DNA from: Pseudotabrizicola algicola
GTDB lineage: Bacteria; Pseudomonadota; Alphaproteobacteria; Rhodobacterales; Rhodobacteraceae
Length of the DNA: 64,000 nt
Direction: 5' to 3'
Assembly (NCBI RefSeq): GCF_010915705.1
Contig: NZ_JAAIKE010000001.1
Span: 1,178,001-1,242,000 of the forward strand
In this document: positions 35,903 to 45,404 of the stretch, piece by piece
Layout of the letters: every line of letters begins with the position of its first letter
How positions within the stretch are numbered: the stretch's first letter is position 1
Made by a program: the position numbers and the translations under genes
The notes under the pieces: generated by a model
Databases searched by the model: none
What the model saw: only the letters and a program-made list of their open reading frames with translations
What the model was told of the DNA's origin: nothing

Positions 35903-38670
35903 CGCAGCCCCTCCATCGCCAGGGTTCCGAACGCCGGAAGGCTTTCGGCTTGGGCGGGCGGCTCTGCCCGCTCAAGCCGCACGCGCAGGTCAAACCACGC
36001 GGCCTGCCCCGTCACAGGGTCAGAGTTCGAATAGCGCATCCCGTCGCCCTTGGCAGGCAGCAGTTCAGAGATCAGGTGGTTCAGCAAGAAGCCGCGCGTG
36101 GATTCGGGCGCGTCTTGGGACAGCGCCCATGCGCCCTTGCGCTTGCCGATCGCATTCCACGTCCACACCGTGTGTTCGTTCAGCGCCGCCATATGCACCA
36201 CCGGCACCGTGATCTGCCCGCTCGGCGATGTGACACGGGCCCAGTCGCCTTCGGAAAATCCGTGCTTCCGCCACAGTTTTGTCGGCACGAACAAGGGGTT
36301 ATGCCCCCTGATCTGCCGAAGCCACGCATTCTGGCTGCCCCAGCTGTGATACATGTCCATAGGGCGCTGCGTCAGGGCGTGCACCTCGAACCCGAAGGGT
36401 TCTGCCGCGTCGCCGAAGGTCGGATACCAGATCGGCAGCGGGTCCATCGCCAGCTTCAGCCGCTCGCGCAGATGATCCGGTGGCTGCACCGCGCCGTGAC
36501 CTTCCGCAGCAAGCTGAAAGCGGCGCATCGGTTCGGACCAGATGTTGAACAGATAGGGCTGCGGGCTGTCGAACAGACCCACCTTTACCGCCCAGTCCTG
36601 ATAGGCCGCGTTCCACGGTTTGAAGAACAGCGCCTCCTCTGGCACATGCGCCTGAAAGAAGCCGCCATTCTCGATGTATCGCGCCATCTGGTCTGGGTTG
36701 GGCGCGCCGCGCCCCTCCCCGTCGCCATTGCCGCGAAAGCCCATCAGAGGCCCCACACCGGGACGGCGCTGGTGCGACACGATGTAATCGGCGTAATCCC
36801 TGAACTTCGGGCTGCCATCCTCGGCGACCATCCCCGGCAGGCCCAGCCGCGCGCCAAGGTCCAGCAGCACCGATTGAAACCCGCGCACATTGCGGTCAGG
36901 CTCCACCACCGGCCAGCGGATCGCGTCTCCGGCGGCATCCGGCTCGCTCACCGGACGATCCAGCATGCTGATGCAGTCATGCCGCTCCAGATACGTCGTA
37001 TCGGGCAGGATCAGGTCGGCATAGGCCACCATCTCCGAAGCATAGGCATCGGAATAGATGATGCGCGGAATGGTATAGCTGCCGTCGGGTTCCTGCGCGG
37101 TCAGCATCTGCATGACCTGCGCAGTATTCATCGACGAATTCCATGCCATATTCGCCATGTAAAGAAACAGCGTGTCGATGCGGTAGGGATCGCCCGCCAC
37201 CGCGTTCGGGATGACCATATGCATCAACCCATGCGCCGAGAACGGATTTTCCCATGAAAACGCCTTGTCGATCCGCGCAGGGCTGCCATCGGGCTTCAGG
37301 GCAAGCTGTTCGGGGCCGCGCACATAGCCCAAGTGCGGGCCGGTCAGCGGTTTGCCCGGCACGGCGATGAAATGCGGGGTGGGATGCGCCTCCATCGGCT
37401 TGGGATAAGGCGGCTTCATCCGCCAGCTGCCGGGCGTTTCGACAGCGCCCAGAAGGATTTGCAACAGGTGCAGGGCGCGGGCGGTCTGGAAGCCGTTGGA
37501 ATGGGCCGAAATGCCGCGCATCGCGTGAAAGCTGACAGGCCGGCCGATCATGCTGGCGTGGGCATCGCCGCGGAAATCGACCCAAGGCTGCGCGATTTCA
37601 ATGGCTTGGTTGAAGGCTACATCCGCCAGTTCCGCCGCAAGCTGGCGGATGCGCAAAGCCGGAACCCCGCAGCGCGCCGCCACTGCCTCGGGCGCATAGT
37701 CAGGGGCAAGATAGCGGGCCGCCATGTGCTGGAACACCGTGCGATGGCCCTGCCATTTCGCTCCGAGATCGGGCTGCACGCCTTTGGCCTCCCACGGGGC
37801 AGGCGCGCCAGTGCGGCGGTCGATCACAAAGGGTTGCGCCTCGGCATTGCGCACGAACAGGCCCTTGTCGGGGCCTTCCGTCTCGTTGATCAGATAGGCC
37901 GCGTTGGTATAGCGCGCGAGATAGTCCAGATCGACCTTTCCCGCCTCGAGCAGGCAATGGATCAGCGACAGAATGAACAGGCCATCGGTGCCGGGCGTGA
38001 TGCCGATCCAGTCATCCGCCACGGCATTGTAACCCGTGCGGATCGGGTTCACCCCGATTACCCGCGCGCCGCGCGCCTTCATCTTGCCGATCCCGATCTT
38101 GATCGGGTTGCTGTCATGATCCTCGGCCACGCCAAACAGCACGAACAGCTTGCTGCGTTCCCAGTCGGGGGCGCCAAATTCCCAGAATGCGCCGCCAAGC
38201 GTGTAAATGCCTGCCGCCGCCATGTTGACCGAACAGAAACCGCCATGCGCCGCGTAATTCGGAGTGCCGAACGCCTGCGCCCACCAGCCGGTGAAGGATT
38301 GCGACTGATCGCGGCCCGTGAAAAAGGCCAGCTTTTCCGGCGCCTCGTCGCGCAAGGGGCGCAGCCAATCCACCGCCGTTTGCAGGGCGTCTTCCCATGA
38401 GATCGGCTCGAACGCGCCCGACCCGCGCGGGCCGACCCGGCGCAGCGGCGTGCGCAACCGGCTGGGCGCGGTCACCTGCATGATGCCGCTGGCACCCTTG
38501 GCGCACAAGACGCCCTTGTTGATCGGATGATCGCGGTTGCCCTCGATATAGCTGACGCGGCCCTCTTTCAGATGCACGTTGATCCCGCAGCGGCAGGCGC
38601 ACATGTAGCAGGTGGTTTTACGAACCTCGTCAGAGACTTGCGGCGATGTGTTCACATATGGCTGGCTCAC
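35899..38670 (-). CDS. soeA: Sulfite dehydrogenase molybdopterin subunit SoeA
   Basis: Catalytic subunit of the DMSO-reductase superfamily, 923 residues, expected to oxidise sulfite to sulfate on the cytoplasmic face. An N-terminal [4Fe-4S] site is formed by C21, C24, C28 and C56 (CYMCACRC and GVLCAKG). C in HGGFCSVN is a candidate Mo ligand. No twin-arginine signal is present, which separates it from periplasmic Dms/Psr enzymes and agrees with SoeA. I chose GTG 38670 because it overlaps the ackA stop (GTGA) and lies nine bases after GAGGAGG; another GTG is at 38697. Confidence 0.9.
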   Translation of the reverse strand: MSQPYVNTSPQVSDEVRKTTCYMCACRCGINVHLKEGRVSYIEGNRDHPINKGVLCAKGASGIMQVTAPSRLRTPLRRVGPRGSGAFEPISWEDALQTAVDWLRPLRDEAPEKLAFFTGRDQSQSFTGWWAQAFGTPNYAAHGGFCSVNMAAAGIYTLGGAFWEFGAPDWERSKLFVLFGVAEDHDSNPIKIGIGKMKARGARVIGVNPIRTGYNAVADDWIGITPGTDGLFILSLIHCLLEAGKVDLDYLARYTNAAYLINETEGPDKGLFVRNAEAQPFVIDRRTGAPAPWEAKGVQPDLGAKWQGHRTVFQHMAARYLAPDYAPEAVAARCGVPALRIRQLAAELADVAFNQAIEIAQPWVDFRGDAHASMIGRPVSFHAMRGISAHSNGFQTARALHLLQILLGAVETPGSWRMKPPYPKPMEAHPTPHFIAVPGKPLTGPHLGYVRGPEQLALKPDGSPARIDKAFSWENPFSAHGLMHMVIPNAVAGDPYRIDTLFLYMANMAWNSSMNTAQVMQMLTAQEPDGSYTIPRIIYSDAYASEMVAYADLILPDTTYLERHDCISMLDRPVSEPDAAGDAIRWPVVEPDRNVRGFQSVLLDLGARLGLPGMVAEDGSPKFRDYADYIVSHQRRPGVGPLMGFRGNGDGEGRGAPNPDQMARYIENGGFFQAHVPEEALFFKPWNAAYQDWAVKVGLFDSPQPYLFNIWSEPMRRFQLAAEGHGAVQPPDHLRERLKLAMDPLPIWYPTFGDAAEPFGFEVHALTQRPMDMYHSWGSQNAWLRQIRGHNPLFVPTKLWRKHGFSEGDWARVTSPSGQITVPVVHMAALNEHTVWTWNAIGKRKGAWALSQDAPESTRGFLLNHLISELLPAKGDGMRYSNSDPVTGQAAWFDLRVRLERAEPPAQAESLPAFGTLAMEGLR

Positions 38671-39764
38671 CTCTGCCCCTCCTCCTCTGTCTGGCACGCC
38701 GCGACTTCGATGGCGATCTGACGTTCCTCATCTGCCGGGACGATCCAGATTGCGACCTTTGACGTCGGCTTGTGCAGCGCCCGTTCTCCCCGCGCATTGG
38801 CCTCACCGTCAAGGACAGGCCCCAGAAAGGCAAGATGCTTGACGATCCCAGCCCGGATTATCGCATCATTCTCTCCGATCCCGCCGGTGAAGGTGATGGC
38901 ATCCAGCCCGCCCATAGCCGCGCAAAGCGAGGCGCCGTGACGCGCGGCCCAATAACAGAAATGCGCGATGGCAAAGCCAGCCTCTTGCGTGCCCGCCGCA
39001 TGCAGCGCCCGCATGTCATTGCTGCCCCCAAGCGCCACCAGACCCGAGGCGCGGTTGAGCATCTGACCCGTCGCCTCGGGCCCGTGGCAGGCCACAAGAT
39101 AGAGCACGACAGCCGGGTCCAGCCCCCCCGGACGCGTGCCCATCGTCAGCCCGTCGAGCGGCGAAAACCCCATGCTGGAGGCAACAGAGCGTCCTTTTTC
39201 AATCGCACAGGCCGAGGCACCATTGCCCAAATGGAATGAAAGCATCCGCTCTGGCAGCCTAGAGCCAGTCATTTCTTGCACTTTTCGAACAATTGCGGCG
39301 TATGAAAGCCCGTGAAAGCCGTAGCGGCGCAGGCCCCTTTCGCGCTCGGCAAGCGGCAGGGCATATGTGGTGGCCACCTCGGGATTTCCGGCATGGAACG
39401 CGGTGTCAAAGGCTGCGAATTGCGGCAGGTCTGGCCAGAGGTCGGCCACCGCGTCAATCCCCGCCAAGGCCGGAGGATTGTGCAGAGGTGCAAGCCCTGC
39501 GCAGTCATGGATGGTCTGCCGCACCCGCGGTGTCAGGCGACAGGTCCGCGTCAGGCTGGCCCCGCCATGCACCACCCGGTGCGCCGCCCCCTTCACCGCG
39601 CCACCGGACAGGTTCAGTTGCGCCAACCCCTGCCGCAGCGCCTGTGCATGGTCGGGCGGGCCGCCGCTGCCGATCCGGTCGACATGCGCCTGGGCCTGAA
39701 GATCAAGCCCGGCGAACACTGCAAGCTTGAGCGAAGACGACCCGGAGTTGACGACCAGAAGCAT
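38667..39764 (-). CDS. ackA: Acetate kinase
   Basis: Converts acetyl phosphate plus ADP to acetate plus ATP. The 365 residues show VVNSGSSSLK, HRVVHGG, FDTAFH, RYGFHGLS, HLGNGAS and FTGGIGEN, all diagnostic. It is somewhat shorter than the usual 400. In this operon its substrate is the acetyl phosphate made by Xsc, so taurine carbon can yield ATP directly. The start is ATG 39764, overlapping the TSUP stop by one base (TGATG), or GTG one codon earlier. Confidence 0.95.
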   Translation of the reverse strand: MLLVVNSGSSSLKLAVFAGLDLQAQAHVDRIGSGGPPDHAQALRQGLAQLNLSGGAVKGAAHRVVHGGASLTRTCRLTPRVRQTIHDCAGLAPLHNPPALAGIDAVADLWPDLPQFAAFDTAFHAGNPEVATTYALPLAERERGLRRYGFHGLSYAAIVRKVQEMTGSRLPERMLSFHLGNGASACAIEKGRSVASSMGFSPLDGLTMGTRPGGLDPAVVLYLVACHGPEATGQMLNRASGLVALGGSNDMRALHAAGTQEAGFAIAHFCYWAARHGASLCAAMGGLDAITFTGGIGENDAIIRAGIVKHLAFLGPVLDGEANARGERALHKPTSKVAIWIVPADEERQIAIEVAACQTEEEGQR

Positions 39765-40504
39765 CACATCACCGATTTGATGAGACCCGCCCCCGAAAGC
39801 AGGGCGAGCAGAAAGATGGCAAAGCGCCGGAAATCCTGCGGGCTTGACCGCGCAAAACGGCGACTGCCAAGGCCCAGTCCGACCAGCATGAACGGCAAAC
39901 CCAGACCGGCGGCCCAGAAACTGTCACGCGTGATCTGTTCTGCCTGCCACAGCACCGGCAAAGACCACAGATCCAGCGCGGTGAAATAGGCGATGACGGT
40001 CGCGCGAAACACCGCAGGCGCCACGGCCTGAGCGGTAAAGAACACCGCGACCGGCAACCCGCCCACCGCCATCCCGTTGGCAAGACCCGATACAGCGCCC
40101 ACGGCAACATGCGCGCCATCGCCCTGCCTTGCAAGCCGCCAGCCTCCCAGCAGCAGGCCGCACATCGCCAGCACGAAGACCGAAAGCACCGCGCGGCCAA
40201 GATCGGGCCCCGCCGAGGCGACCGCCGCCACCCCCAATGGCACCCCGACCAGACAGCCGGCAAACAGCGTTCCCACCCGCCGCCAGTCGATATGCGTCCA
40301 GATTCCGCGCACCTGCCCCGCGGTCATTATGATGTCGGCCAAAATGACCACCGGCACAAAGGGCAAGGGGTCTGTCACCAAGGCCACGGAAAGCATGACC
40401 AAAGCCGCAAAGCCAAAGCCGGAATAGCCCCGCACATAGCCCGCAAGCACCATGCCTGCCGCAACCAGCGCGGCCTCGCCCCCGCTCAGGCCAAAGGGGA
40501 TCAT
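39764..40504 (-). CDS. TSUP-family (TauE/SafE) permease, likely sulfite exporter
   Basis: A 246-residue membrane protein with about eight helices in the two-repeat pattern of the TauE/SafE family. GYSGFGFAAL near the start and GLANGMAVGGLPVAVFF in the second half are typical. Lying between xsc and ackA, its probable task is to remove sulfite set free by Xsc, acting beside SoeABC. It overlaps xsc by four bases. The substrate is inferred from location. Confidence 0.87.
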   Translation of the reverse strand: MIPFGLSGGEAALVAAGMVLAGYVRGYSGFGFAALVMLSVALVTDPLPFVPVVILADIIMTAGQVRGIWTHIDWRRVGTLFAGCLVGVPLGVAAVASAGPDLGRAVLSVFVLAMCGLLLGGWRLARQGDGAHVAVGAVSGLANGMAVGGLPVAVFFTAQAVAPAVFRATVIAYFTALDLWSLPVLWQAEQITRDSFWAAGLGLPFMLVGLGLGSRRFARSSPQDFRRFAIFLLALLSGAGLIKSVM

Positions 40505-42273
40505 ACGACCTGCGGTCGCATGTCCGCCGCCGAAATCCCCGCAACCTCGACAGGTTTCTTCATCGCGTCGCGCCGGAAGGGCTCGCCAAGCTCCTGATTG
40601 ATCATCGCCTCGATCAACGTGGTCTTGCCCGCCTTCTGGTCGGCAAGCGCCGTGGTCAGCGCGTCGCGCAATTCGTCCATCGTGCGGGCCTGCACCCCTT
40701 GCAAGCCGCAGGCCCGCGCGATTCCTGCATAGGAAACCCTCTCGTCCAGCTCGGTTCCGACGAAATTGTCATCATACCAGAGGGTCGAATTGCGCTTTTC
40801 CGCCCCCCACTGGTAGTTTCGGAACACCACCATCGTAATCGCGGGCCATTCGGGACGACCAATCGCGGTCAACTCTGTCACCGCGATGCCAAAGGCCCCG
40901 TCTCCGGCAAAGCCCACCACTGGCACGTCCGGACAGGCAATCTTGGCCCCGATGATCGAGGGCAGACCATAGCCGCAGGGGCCGAACAGGCCGGGTGCAA
41001 GATATTTCCGCCCCGACTCAAAGGTCGGATAGGCGTTGCCGATTGCACAATTGTTGCCGATGTCGCTGGAAATGATCGCCTCTCGCGGCAGCGCGGATTG
41101 AATCGCGCGCCACGCCATCCGCGGGCTCATCCAATCGGGCTTTGCGTCGCGGGCGCGCTGATTCCATGACGTGCCGGGATCGTCCTCTTCATGATCCATC
41201 GACGACAGCGCCTGCGCCCATGCCGACTTTACCTGAGCAATCTTGGCTTTGCGTTCATTGCGCGCATGGTCACCTGCGGTGTTGGCCAATCGCGCCAAAA
41301 CCGCCTCGGCGACCTTTTTCGCGTCGCCGACAATACCGACTGTCACCTTTTTCGTCAGCCCGATCCGATCCGGGTTGATATCGACTTGGATGATCTTGGC
41401 CGTCTTCGGCCAGTAGTCCAGCGCGTATCCCGGAAGCGTTGAGAACGGGTTCAACCGGGTACCCAGACAGAATACCACATCTGCCCCCGAAATCAACTCC
41501 ATCGCGGCCTTGCTGCCGTTATATCCCAAAGGTCCGGCAAAAAGCGGGTGTGAGCCGGGAAAGGCATCATTGTGCTGATAGCCGACACAAACAGGGGCAT
41601 CCAGCCGCTCGGCCAAGGCCATGCTGGCTGGAATCGCCCCTGACAGCACCACACCTGCCCCGTTCAGGATCACCGGAAACTTCGCTTCGGACAGCAGGTC
41701 GGCTGCGGCCTGGATCGCAGCCTCACCGCCTGCGGGCCGCTCGAATTCCACCACCGCGGGCAGTTCGATATCAATCACCTGGGTCCAGAAATCACGCGGC
41801 ATGTTGATCTGCGCCGGAGCCGACTGGCGTTTGGCCTGCAGGATGCAGCGGTTCAGCACCTCGGCCACACGCGACGGGTCGCGCACCTCTTCCTGATAGC
41901 AGACCATGTCCTTGAACAGCGCCATCTGTTCGACTTCCTGAAACCCGCCCATGCCGATGGTCTTGTTGGCGGCCTGCGGCGTGACCAGCAAAAGCGGCGT
42001 ATGATTCCAGTAGGCGGTCTTCACGGCTGTCACGAAATTGGTGATCCCCGGACCGTTCTGCGCGATCATCATGCACATCTTGCCGCTCGCGCGGGTGTAG
42101 CCATCGGCCATCATCCCGCCCGACCCTTCATGCGCGCAATCCCAGAAGGTAATTCCCGCCCGCGGGAACAGATCCGAAATCGGCATGAAAGCCGATCCGA
42201 TAATGCCGAAGGCATGTTCGATCCCATGCCGCTGCAGGGTCTTCACGAAGGCTTCTTCGGTGGTCATGCGCAT
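40501..42273 (-). CDS. xsc: Sulfoacetaldehyde acetyltransferase
   Basis: Thiamine-diphosphate enzyme that splits sulfoacetaldehyde with phosphate into acetyl phosphate and sulfite, the desulfonation step. The 590 residues follow the acetolactate-synthase-like three-domain layout, with N-terminal HGIEHAFGIIGSAFMPISD, the catalytic-Glu region DCAHEGSGGMMADGY and the ThDP motif GFAGDGAFGIAVTELTAIGR ending in RNYQWG, which are Xsc hallmarks. Start ATG 42273 lies eight bases after GGAG. First gene of a six-gene overlapping operon. Confidence 0.97.
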   Translation of the reverse strand: MRMTTEEAFVKTLQRHGIEHAFGIIGSAFMPISDLFPRAGITFWDCAHEGSGGMMADGYTRASGKMCMMIAQNGPGITNFVTAVKTAYWNHTPLLLVTPQAANKTIGMGGFQEVEQMALFKDMVCYQEEVRDPSRVAEVLNRCILQAKRQSAPAQINMPRDFWTQVIDIELPAVVEFERPAGGEAAIQAAADLLSEAKFPVILNGAGVVLSGAIPASMALAERLDAPVCVGYQHNDAFPGSHPLFAGPLGYNGSKAAMELISGADVVFCLGTRLNPFSTLPGYALDYWPKTAKIIQVDINPDRIGLTKKVTVGIVGDAKKVAEAVLARLANTAGDHARNERKAKIAQVKSAWAQALSSMDHEEDDPGTSWNQRARDAKPDWMSPRMAWRAIQSALPREAIISSDIGNNCAIGNAYPTFESGRKYLAPGLFGPCGYGLPSIIGAKIACPDVPVVGFAGDGAFGIAVTELTAIGRPEWPAITMVVFRNYQWGAEKRNSTLWYDDNFVGTELDERVSYAGIARACGLQGVQARTMDELRDALTTALADQKAGKTTLIEAMINQELGEPFRRDAMKKPVEVAGISAADMRPQVV

Positions 42274-42367
42274 CTGTCAGGCTCCGGCACAAGGATGGTC
42301 AGGTGCAGTCTAGCGAGGCCCCCTGTCCGGCCTTAGGGCCAGAGCATGCGTGCGATTAGGTCCAGAA

Positions 42368-43837
42368 TTAACCTTGCCGCACCTGGCCGAGCGCATGGGC
42401 AATCCGCGCGATTCCTTCCGGAATGCGCGAGGGCGCGATCGAGGAATAGGCCAGCCGATAATGCTGCCGACTGACCCGCGCCGGATGAAAAAACGCCCGC
42501 CCCGCCTCGATCAGCACACCTTCGCCCCGCAGACGCGCCGCCAGCACCTCGGTATCCACCCCGTCGCCCGCCCGCATCCAGATGCTGGACCCGCCAAAGC
42601 CGCCTTGCCCCGCCATGCTCAGGCCCTGCTCTGCCAATGCCTCCTCCATCACCTGACGGCGGCGGCGAAACGCCACCCTCATCCGGTTGATCAGCGCATC
42701 ATAATGCCCATCGGCCAGAAAATAGGCGACCGTGCGCTGGATGTGCCCCGGCGGATGCCGCAAGACCAGCGCGCGCAAGGCCCGCGCCTCGGCGATGAAA
42801 CTGGGCGATCCCACCAGATAGCCCAGACGAAGCCCCGGAAAGATCGACTTGGAAAATGACCCCGCATAGATCACCCGCCCCTCACGGTCCAAGGACTTCA
42901 AGGCGGGCGAAACGGGTTTGAGGAAGGACATCTCGAATTCGTAATCATCCTCGACGATGACAAACCCCTGCCGCGCCGCCGCGTCCAGCAGCGCCACGCG
43001 CCGTGCCACCGGCATGGTGGCATTGGTCGGGCATTGGTGCGATGCGGTGGTGAACACCACATCCGCCCCCGCCGGAATCCGCTCCGGCGGCAGGCCGTTC
43101 GCATCGACATCCACCGCCACCACTTCGGTGCCGGACGGCTCCAGAATGGCGCGCAGGCCCGGATAGCCGGGATTCTCCACCACCGCCCGCCGCCCCGCCC
43201 CCAGCAAGACCTGCGCGGCGATCCAAAGCGCATTTTGCGCCCCCAGCGTCAGCAAGACCTCCTCCGCCCGGGCGGCAATACCCCGGCGCGGCAGGATGCT
43301 GCGCAAGACATGCTCGATCAGCATCGGATCGTCCCGCTCGTAGTAATCCGATGTCAGCGCGGCAAAATCGCGCCGCCCCAGCGCGCGCAAGGCACAGGCC
43401 CGCCAGTTCTGATGGTCGAACAGGGCGGCATCGGCCTGACCATAGATGAAGGGATAGGGATAACGCTCCCAATCCTCGGGCTTGGCCAGTCGCGCGAGGC
43501 CCGAAAACCGCGCCCCGGTCAGCGCGGTGAAATCCACCCCCTCGTCCCGCGCGGGCGAGGAGGGAAACTCCGGCGCACGGGGGGCCGTGTCCGATACGAA
43601 GTAGCCGGACCGCCCGCGCGCAGACAGGTAGTCGGACGACACCAGATCGGCATAGGCCAGGGTCACCGTGATCCGGCTCACGCCCAGATGTGCCGCAAGA
43701 CCGCGGGACGAGGGCATCTTGTCGCCCGGCCGTAACCGCCCCGCCAGCACGCCCTGCACCACCATCGAGCGGATGCGGCTTTGCAGGGTTCCGGCAGTTC
43801 CGGGCGGCAGAAAGAACGCTTCGGCGGGAATGGGCAT
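42368..43837 (-). CDS. tauR: MocR/GntR-type regulator of taurine utilisation TauR
   Basis: A 489-residue regulator with an N-terminal GntR winged helix (about 17-85; LAAHLGVSRITVTLAYADL) fused to an aminotransferase-like PLP domain. The PLP lysine is K330 in AGSFSKSIFPG. TauR proteins of this type activate taurine genes in response to taurine, which probably reacts with the bound PLP. It lies between tpa and xsc, the order known from Rhodobacter. It is separated from tpa by a terminator and from xsc by 94 bases. Confidence 0.93.
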   Translation of the reverse strand: MPIPAEAFFLPPGTAGTLQSRIRSMVVQGVLAGRLRPGDKMPSSRGLAAHLGVSRITVTLAYADLVSSDYLSARGRSGYFVSDTAPRAPEFPSSPARDEGVDFTALTGARFSGLARLAKPEDWERYPYPFIYGQADAALFDHQNWRACALRALGRRDFAALTSDYYERDDPMLIEHVLRSILPRRGIAARAEEVLLTLGAQNALWIAAQVLLGAGRRAVVENPGYPGLRAILEPSGTEVVAVDVDANGLPPERIPAGADVVFTTASHQCPTNATMPVARRVALLDAAARQGFVIVEDDYEFEMSFLKPVSPALKSLDREGRVIYAGSFSKSIFPGLRLGYLVGSPSFIAEARALRALVLRHPPGHIQRTVAYFLADGHYDALINRMRVAFRRRRQVMEEALAEQGLSMAGQGGFGGSSIWMRAGDGVDTEVLAARLRGEGVLIEAGRAFFHPARVSRQHYRLAYSSIAPSRIPEGIARIAHALGQVRQG

Positions 43838-43910
43838 GATCTGGCCTTATGAGCTCTAAGACCAGAAACGCCACACCCGCCCCGAGGTCAAGCCTGACCT
43901 CGCTTGCACC

Positions 43911-43946
43911 TTCCCCGGATACTCCCGCGCAAAGCGCAGACCGGAG
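43911..43946 (+). repeat. Degenerate copy of the intergenic GC-rich element
   Basis: The stretch CCCCGGATACTCCCGCGCAA and the bases that follow (to CCGGAGGAGG) keep the GATACTCC head seen in copies B and C, but the G-rich block is replaced by a short GCGC hairpin. It lies between tauR and tpa and may be an eroded member of the family. Confidence 0.35.
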
Positions 43947-43980
43947 GAGGCGCGTCACGCGCCGACAACACAAAAAGCAC

Positions 43981-44008
43981 ATTCTCTGCCCCTCTCGGGG
44001 CAGAGAAT
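43981..44008 (-). terminator. Terminator of tpa
   Basis: Perfect 12-bp stem ATTCTCTGCCCC (43981-43992) and GGGGCAGAGAAT (43997-44008) with a 4-base loop, 20 bases after the tpa stop. On the minus strand it is followed by GTGCTTTTTG, which provides a U-run. It makes tpa a separate transcript from tauR. Confidence 0.82.
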
Positions 44009-44027
44009 TCCGCTTGCTTTACCCGCC

Positions 44028-45404
44028 TCAGCCGCAGACCCGCGTCAGGGCCTGATCGATCGCATCGGTGATCTGGTCGATATCATCGGGCGAGGCGATC
44101 AGCGCAGGAGACAGGCACAGCGTGTTGTTCAGCCCCGGCAAGGATCGGTTGGTCGCCCCGATGATCACACCCTGCGCCATGCAATCGGCGACCACTGCCT
44201 GCACCTTCTTCTCGTCCAGAGGCTCCTTGCTGGCACGGTCCGCCACCAGTTCCGCCCCGAGAAACAGGCCCTTGCCGCGCACATCGCCGATCACCCGATG
44301 CTTTTCCATCAGGGCGCGCAGATTGTTCAGGCACCGCTCGCCCATGGCGATGGTGTTGTTGAGCAGATCCTCGTCCTCGATGATCCGCATGTTCTCCAGC
44401 GCGGCCGCCGGCCCTGCCGTGCAACCGCCAAAGGTGGAGATGTCGCGGAAATAGCTCATGGTATCGGTCGGGTCATCCTTGAACAGGTTGAACACCGCTT
44501 CGGTGGTCACCGTGCAGGAAATCGCGGCGTAACCACTCGCCACCCCCTTGGCCATCGTCACGAAATCGGGGCGGATGCCGTAATGCTGATAGCCGAACCA
44601 CGTGCCGGTGCGCCCGACGCCGCAGACGACCTCGTCGATGTGCAGCAAGATGTCATACTTGGCGCAAATCTGCTGCACCCGTTCCCAATAGCCTGCAGGC
44701 GGCACGATCACACCGCCCCCCGCCGTGATCGGCTCAAGCACCAGACAGCCCACCGTGTCGGGGCCTTCGCGCAGGATCACCTCCTCGATCGCATCGGCGG
44801 CGCGCTCGCCATAATGGGCGCCATCCCATTGCGCGCGATATTCCAGACAATGCGGCACCATCACAAAACCATCGGGATAGGGCCCGTATTGCGCCGCGCG
44901 CTGCGCCTGCCCCGAAGTGGCAAGCGTGCCGATCGTCGTGCCGTGGTAGTCGCGCTCGCGATAGAGGATCTTCCACTTCCTGCCGCCATGATGCTTGTGC
45001 GCAATCTGGCGCACCATCTTGTAGACCTTCTCGTTCGCCTCGGACCCCGAGTTCGAATAGTAGACCCGGCTCATCCCCGGCATCTTCTCGATCAGACGCT
45101 GAGCAAAGCGCGCGCCGGGCACCGATCCGGCGGCACCCGCGAAATAATTCATCTTTATCAACTGGTCGCGCACCGCATTGGCAATGCTCTCGCGGCCATA
45201 GCCGACGTTCACCGTCCACACGCCACCCGAGACCGCATCCAGATGCTCTTTACCGCGCGCATCCCACACCCGCATGCCCTTACCTTCGATGATGACCCGC
45301 GGATCAACCGTCTCATAGGGTTTGTGCTGGCTCAGATGATGCCAGACATGCGCGCGGTCGGCCTCGACCACTGCCGAAATATCATTGCTGCTGTAGCCGT
45401 CCAT
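44028..45404 (-). CDS. tpa: Taurine:pyruvate aminotransferase
   Basis: Class III PLP aminotransferase transferring the amino group of taurine to pyruvate to give sulfoacetaldehyde and alanine. The 458-residue protein has YSNSGSEANEKVYKM, the PLP-Asp in LLHIDEVVCGVGRTG and the Schiff-base lysine K286 in FVTMAKGVASGY. I chose ATG 45404, eight bases after AGGGG, instead of upstream starts that add Arg/Ala-rich sequence. It is divergent from tauA across a 297-base control region and has its own terminator. Confidence 0.96.
   Translation of the reverse strand: MDGYSSNDISAVVEADRAHVWHHLSQHKPYETVDPRVIIEGKGMRVWDARGKEHLDAVSGGVWTVNVGYGRESIANAVRDQLIKMNYFAGAAGSVPGARFAQRLIEKMPGMSRVYYSNSGSEANEKVYKMVRQIAHKHHGGRKWKILYRERDYHGTTIGTLATSGQAQRAAQYGPYPDGFVMVPHCLEYRAQWDGAHYGERAADAIEEVILREGPDTVGCLVLEPITAGGGVIVPPAGYWERVQQICAKYDILLHIDEVVCGVGRTGTWFGYQHYGIRPDFVTMAKGVASGYAAISCTVTTEAVFNLFKDDPTDTMSYFRDISTFGGCTAGPAAALENMRIIEDEDLLNNTIAMGERCLNNLRALMEKHRVIGDVRGKGLFLGAELVADRASKEPLDEKKVQAVVADCMAQGVIIGATNRSLPGLNNTLCLSPALIASPDDIDQITDAIDQALTRVCG

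Noticed and set aside
34296-38670. Annotation of soeABC as DMSO or polysulfide reductase
   Set aside because: The subunit families are shared, but the catalytic subunit has no twin-arginine signal and the genes overlap a taurine desulfonation operon, which favours cytoplasmic sulfite oxidation.
38667-39764. Possible butyrate or propionate kinase
   Set aside because: Same superfamily, but the motif set and the acetyl phosphate made by the neighbouring xsc product favour acetate kinase.
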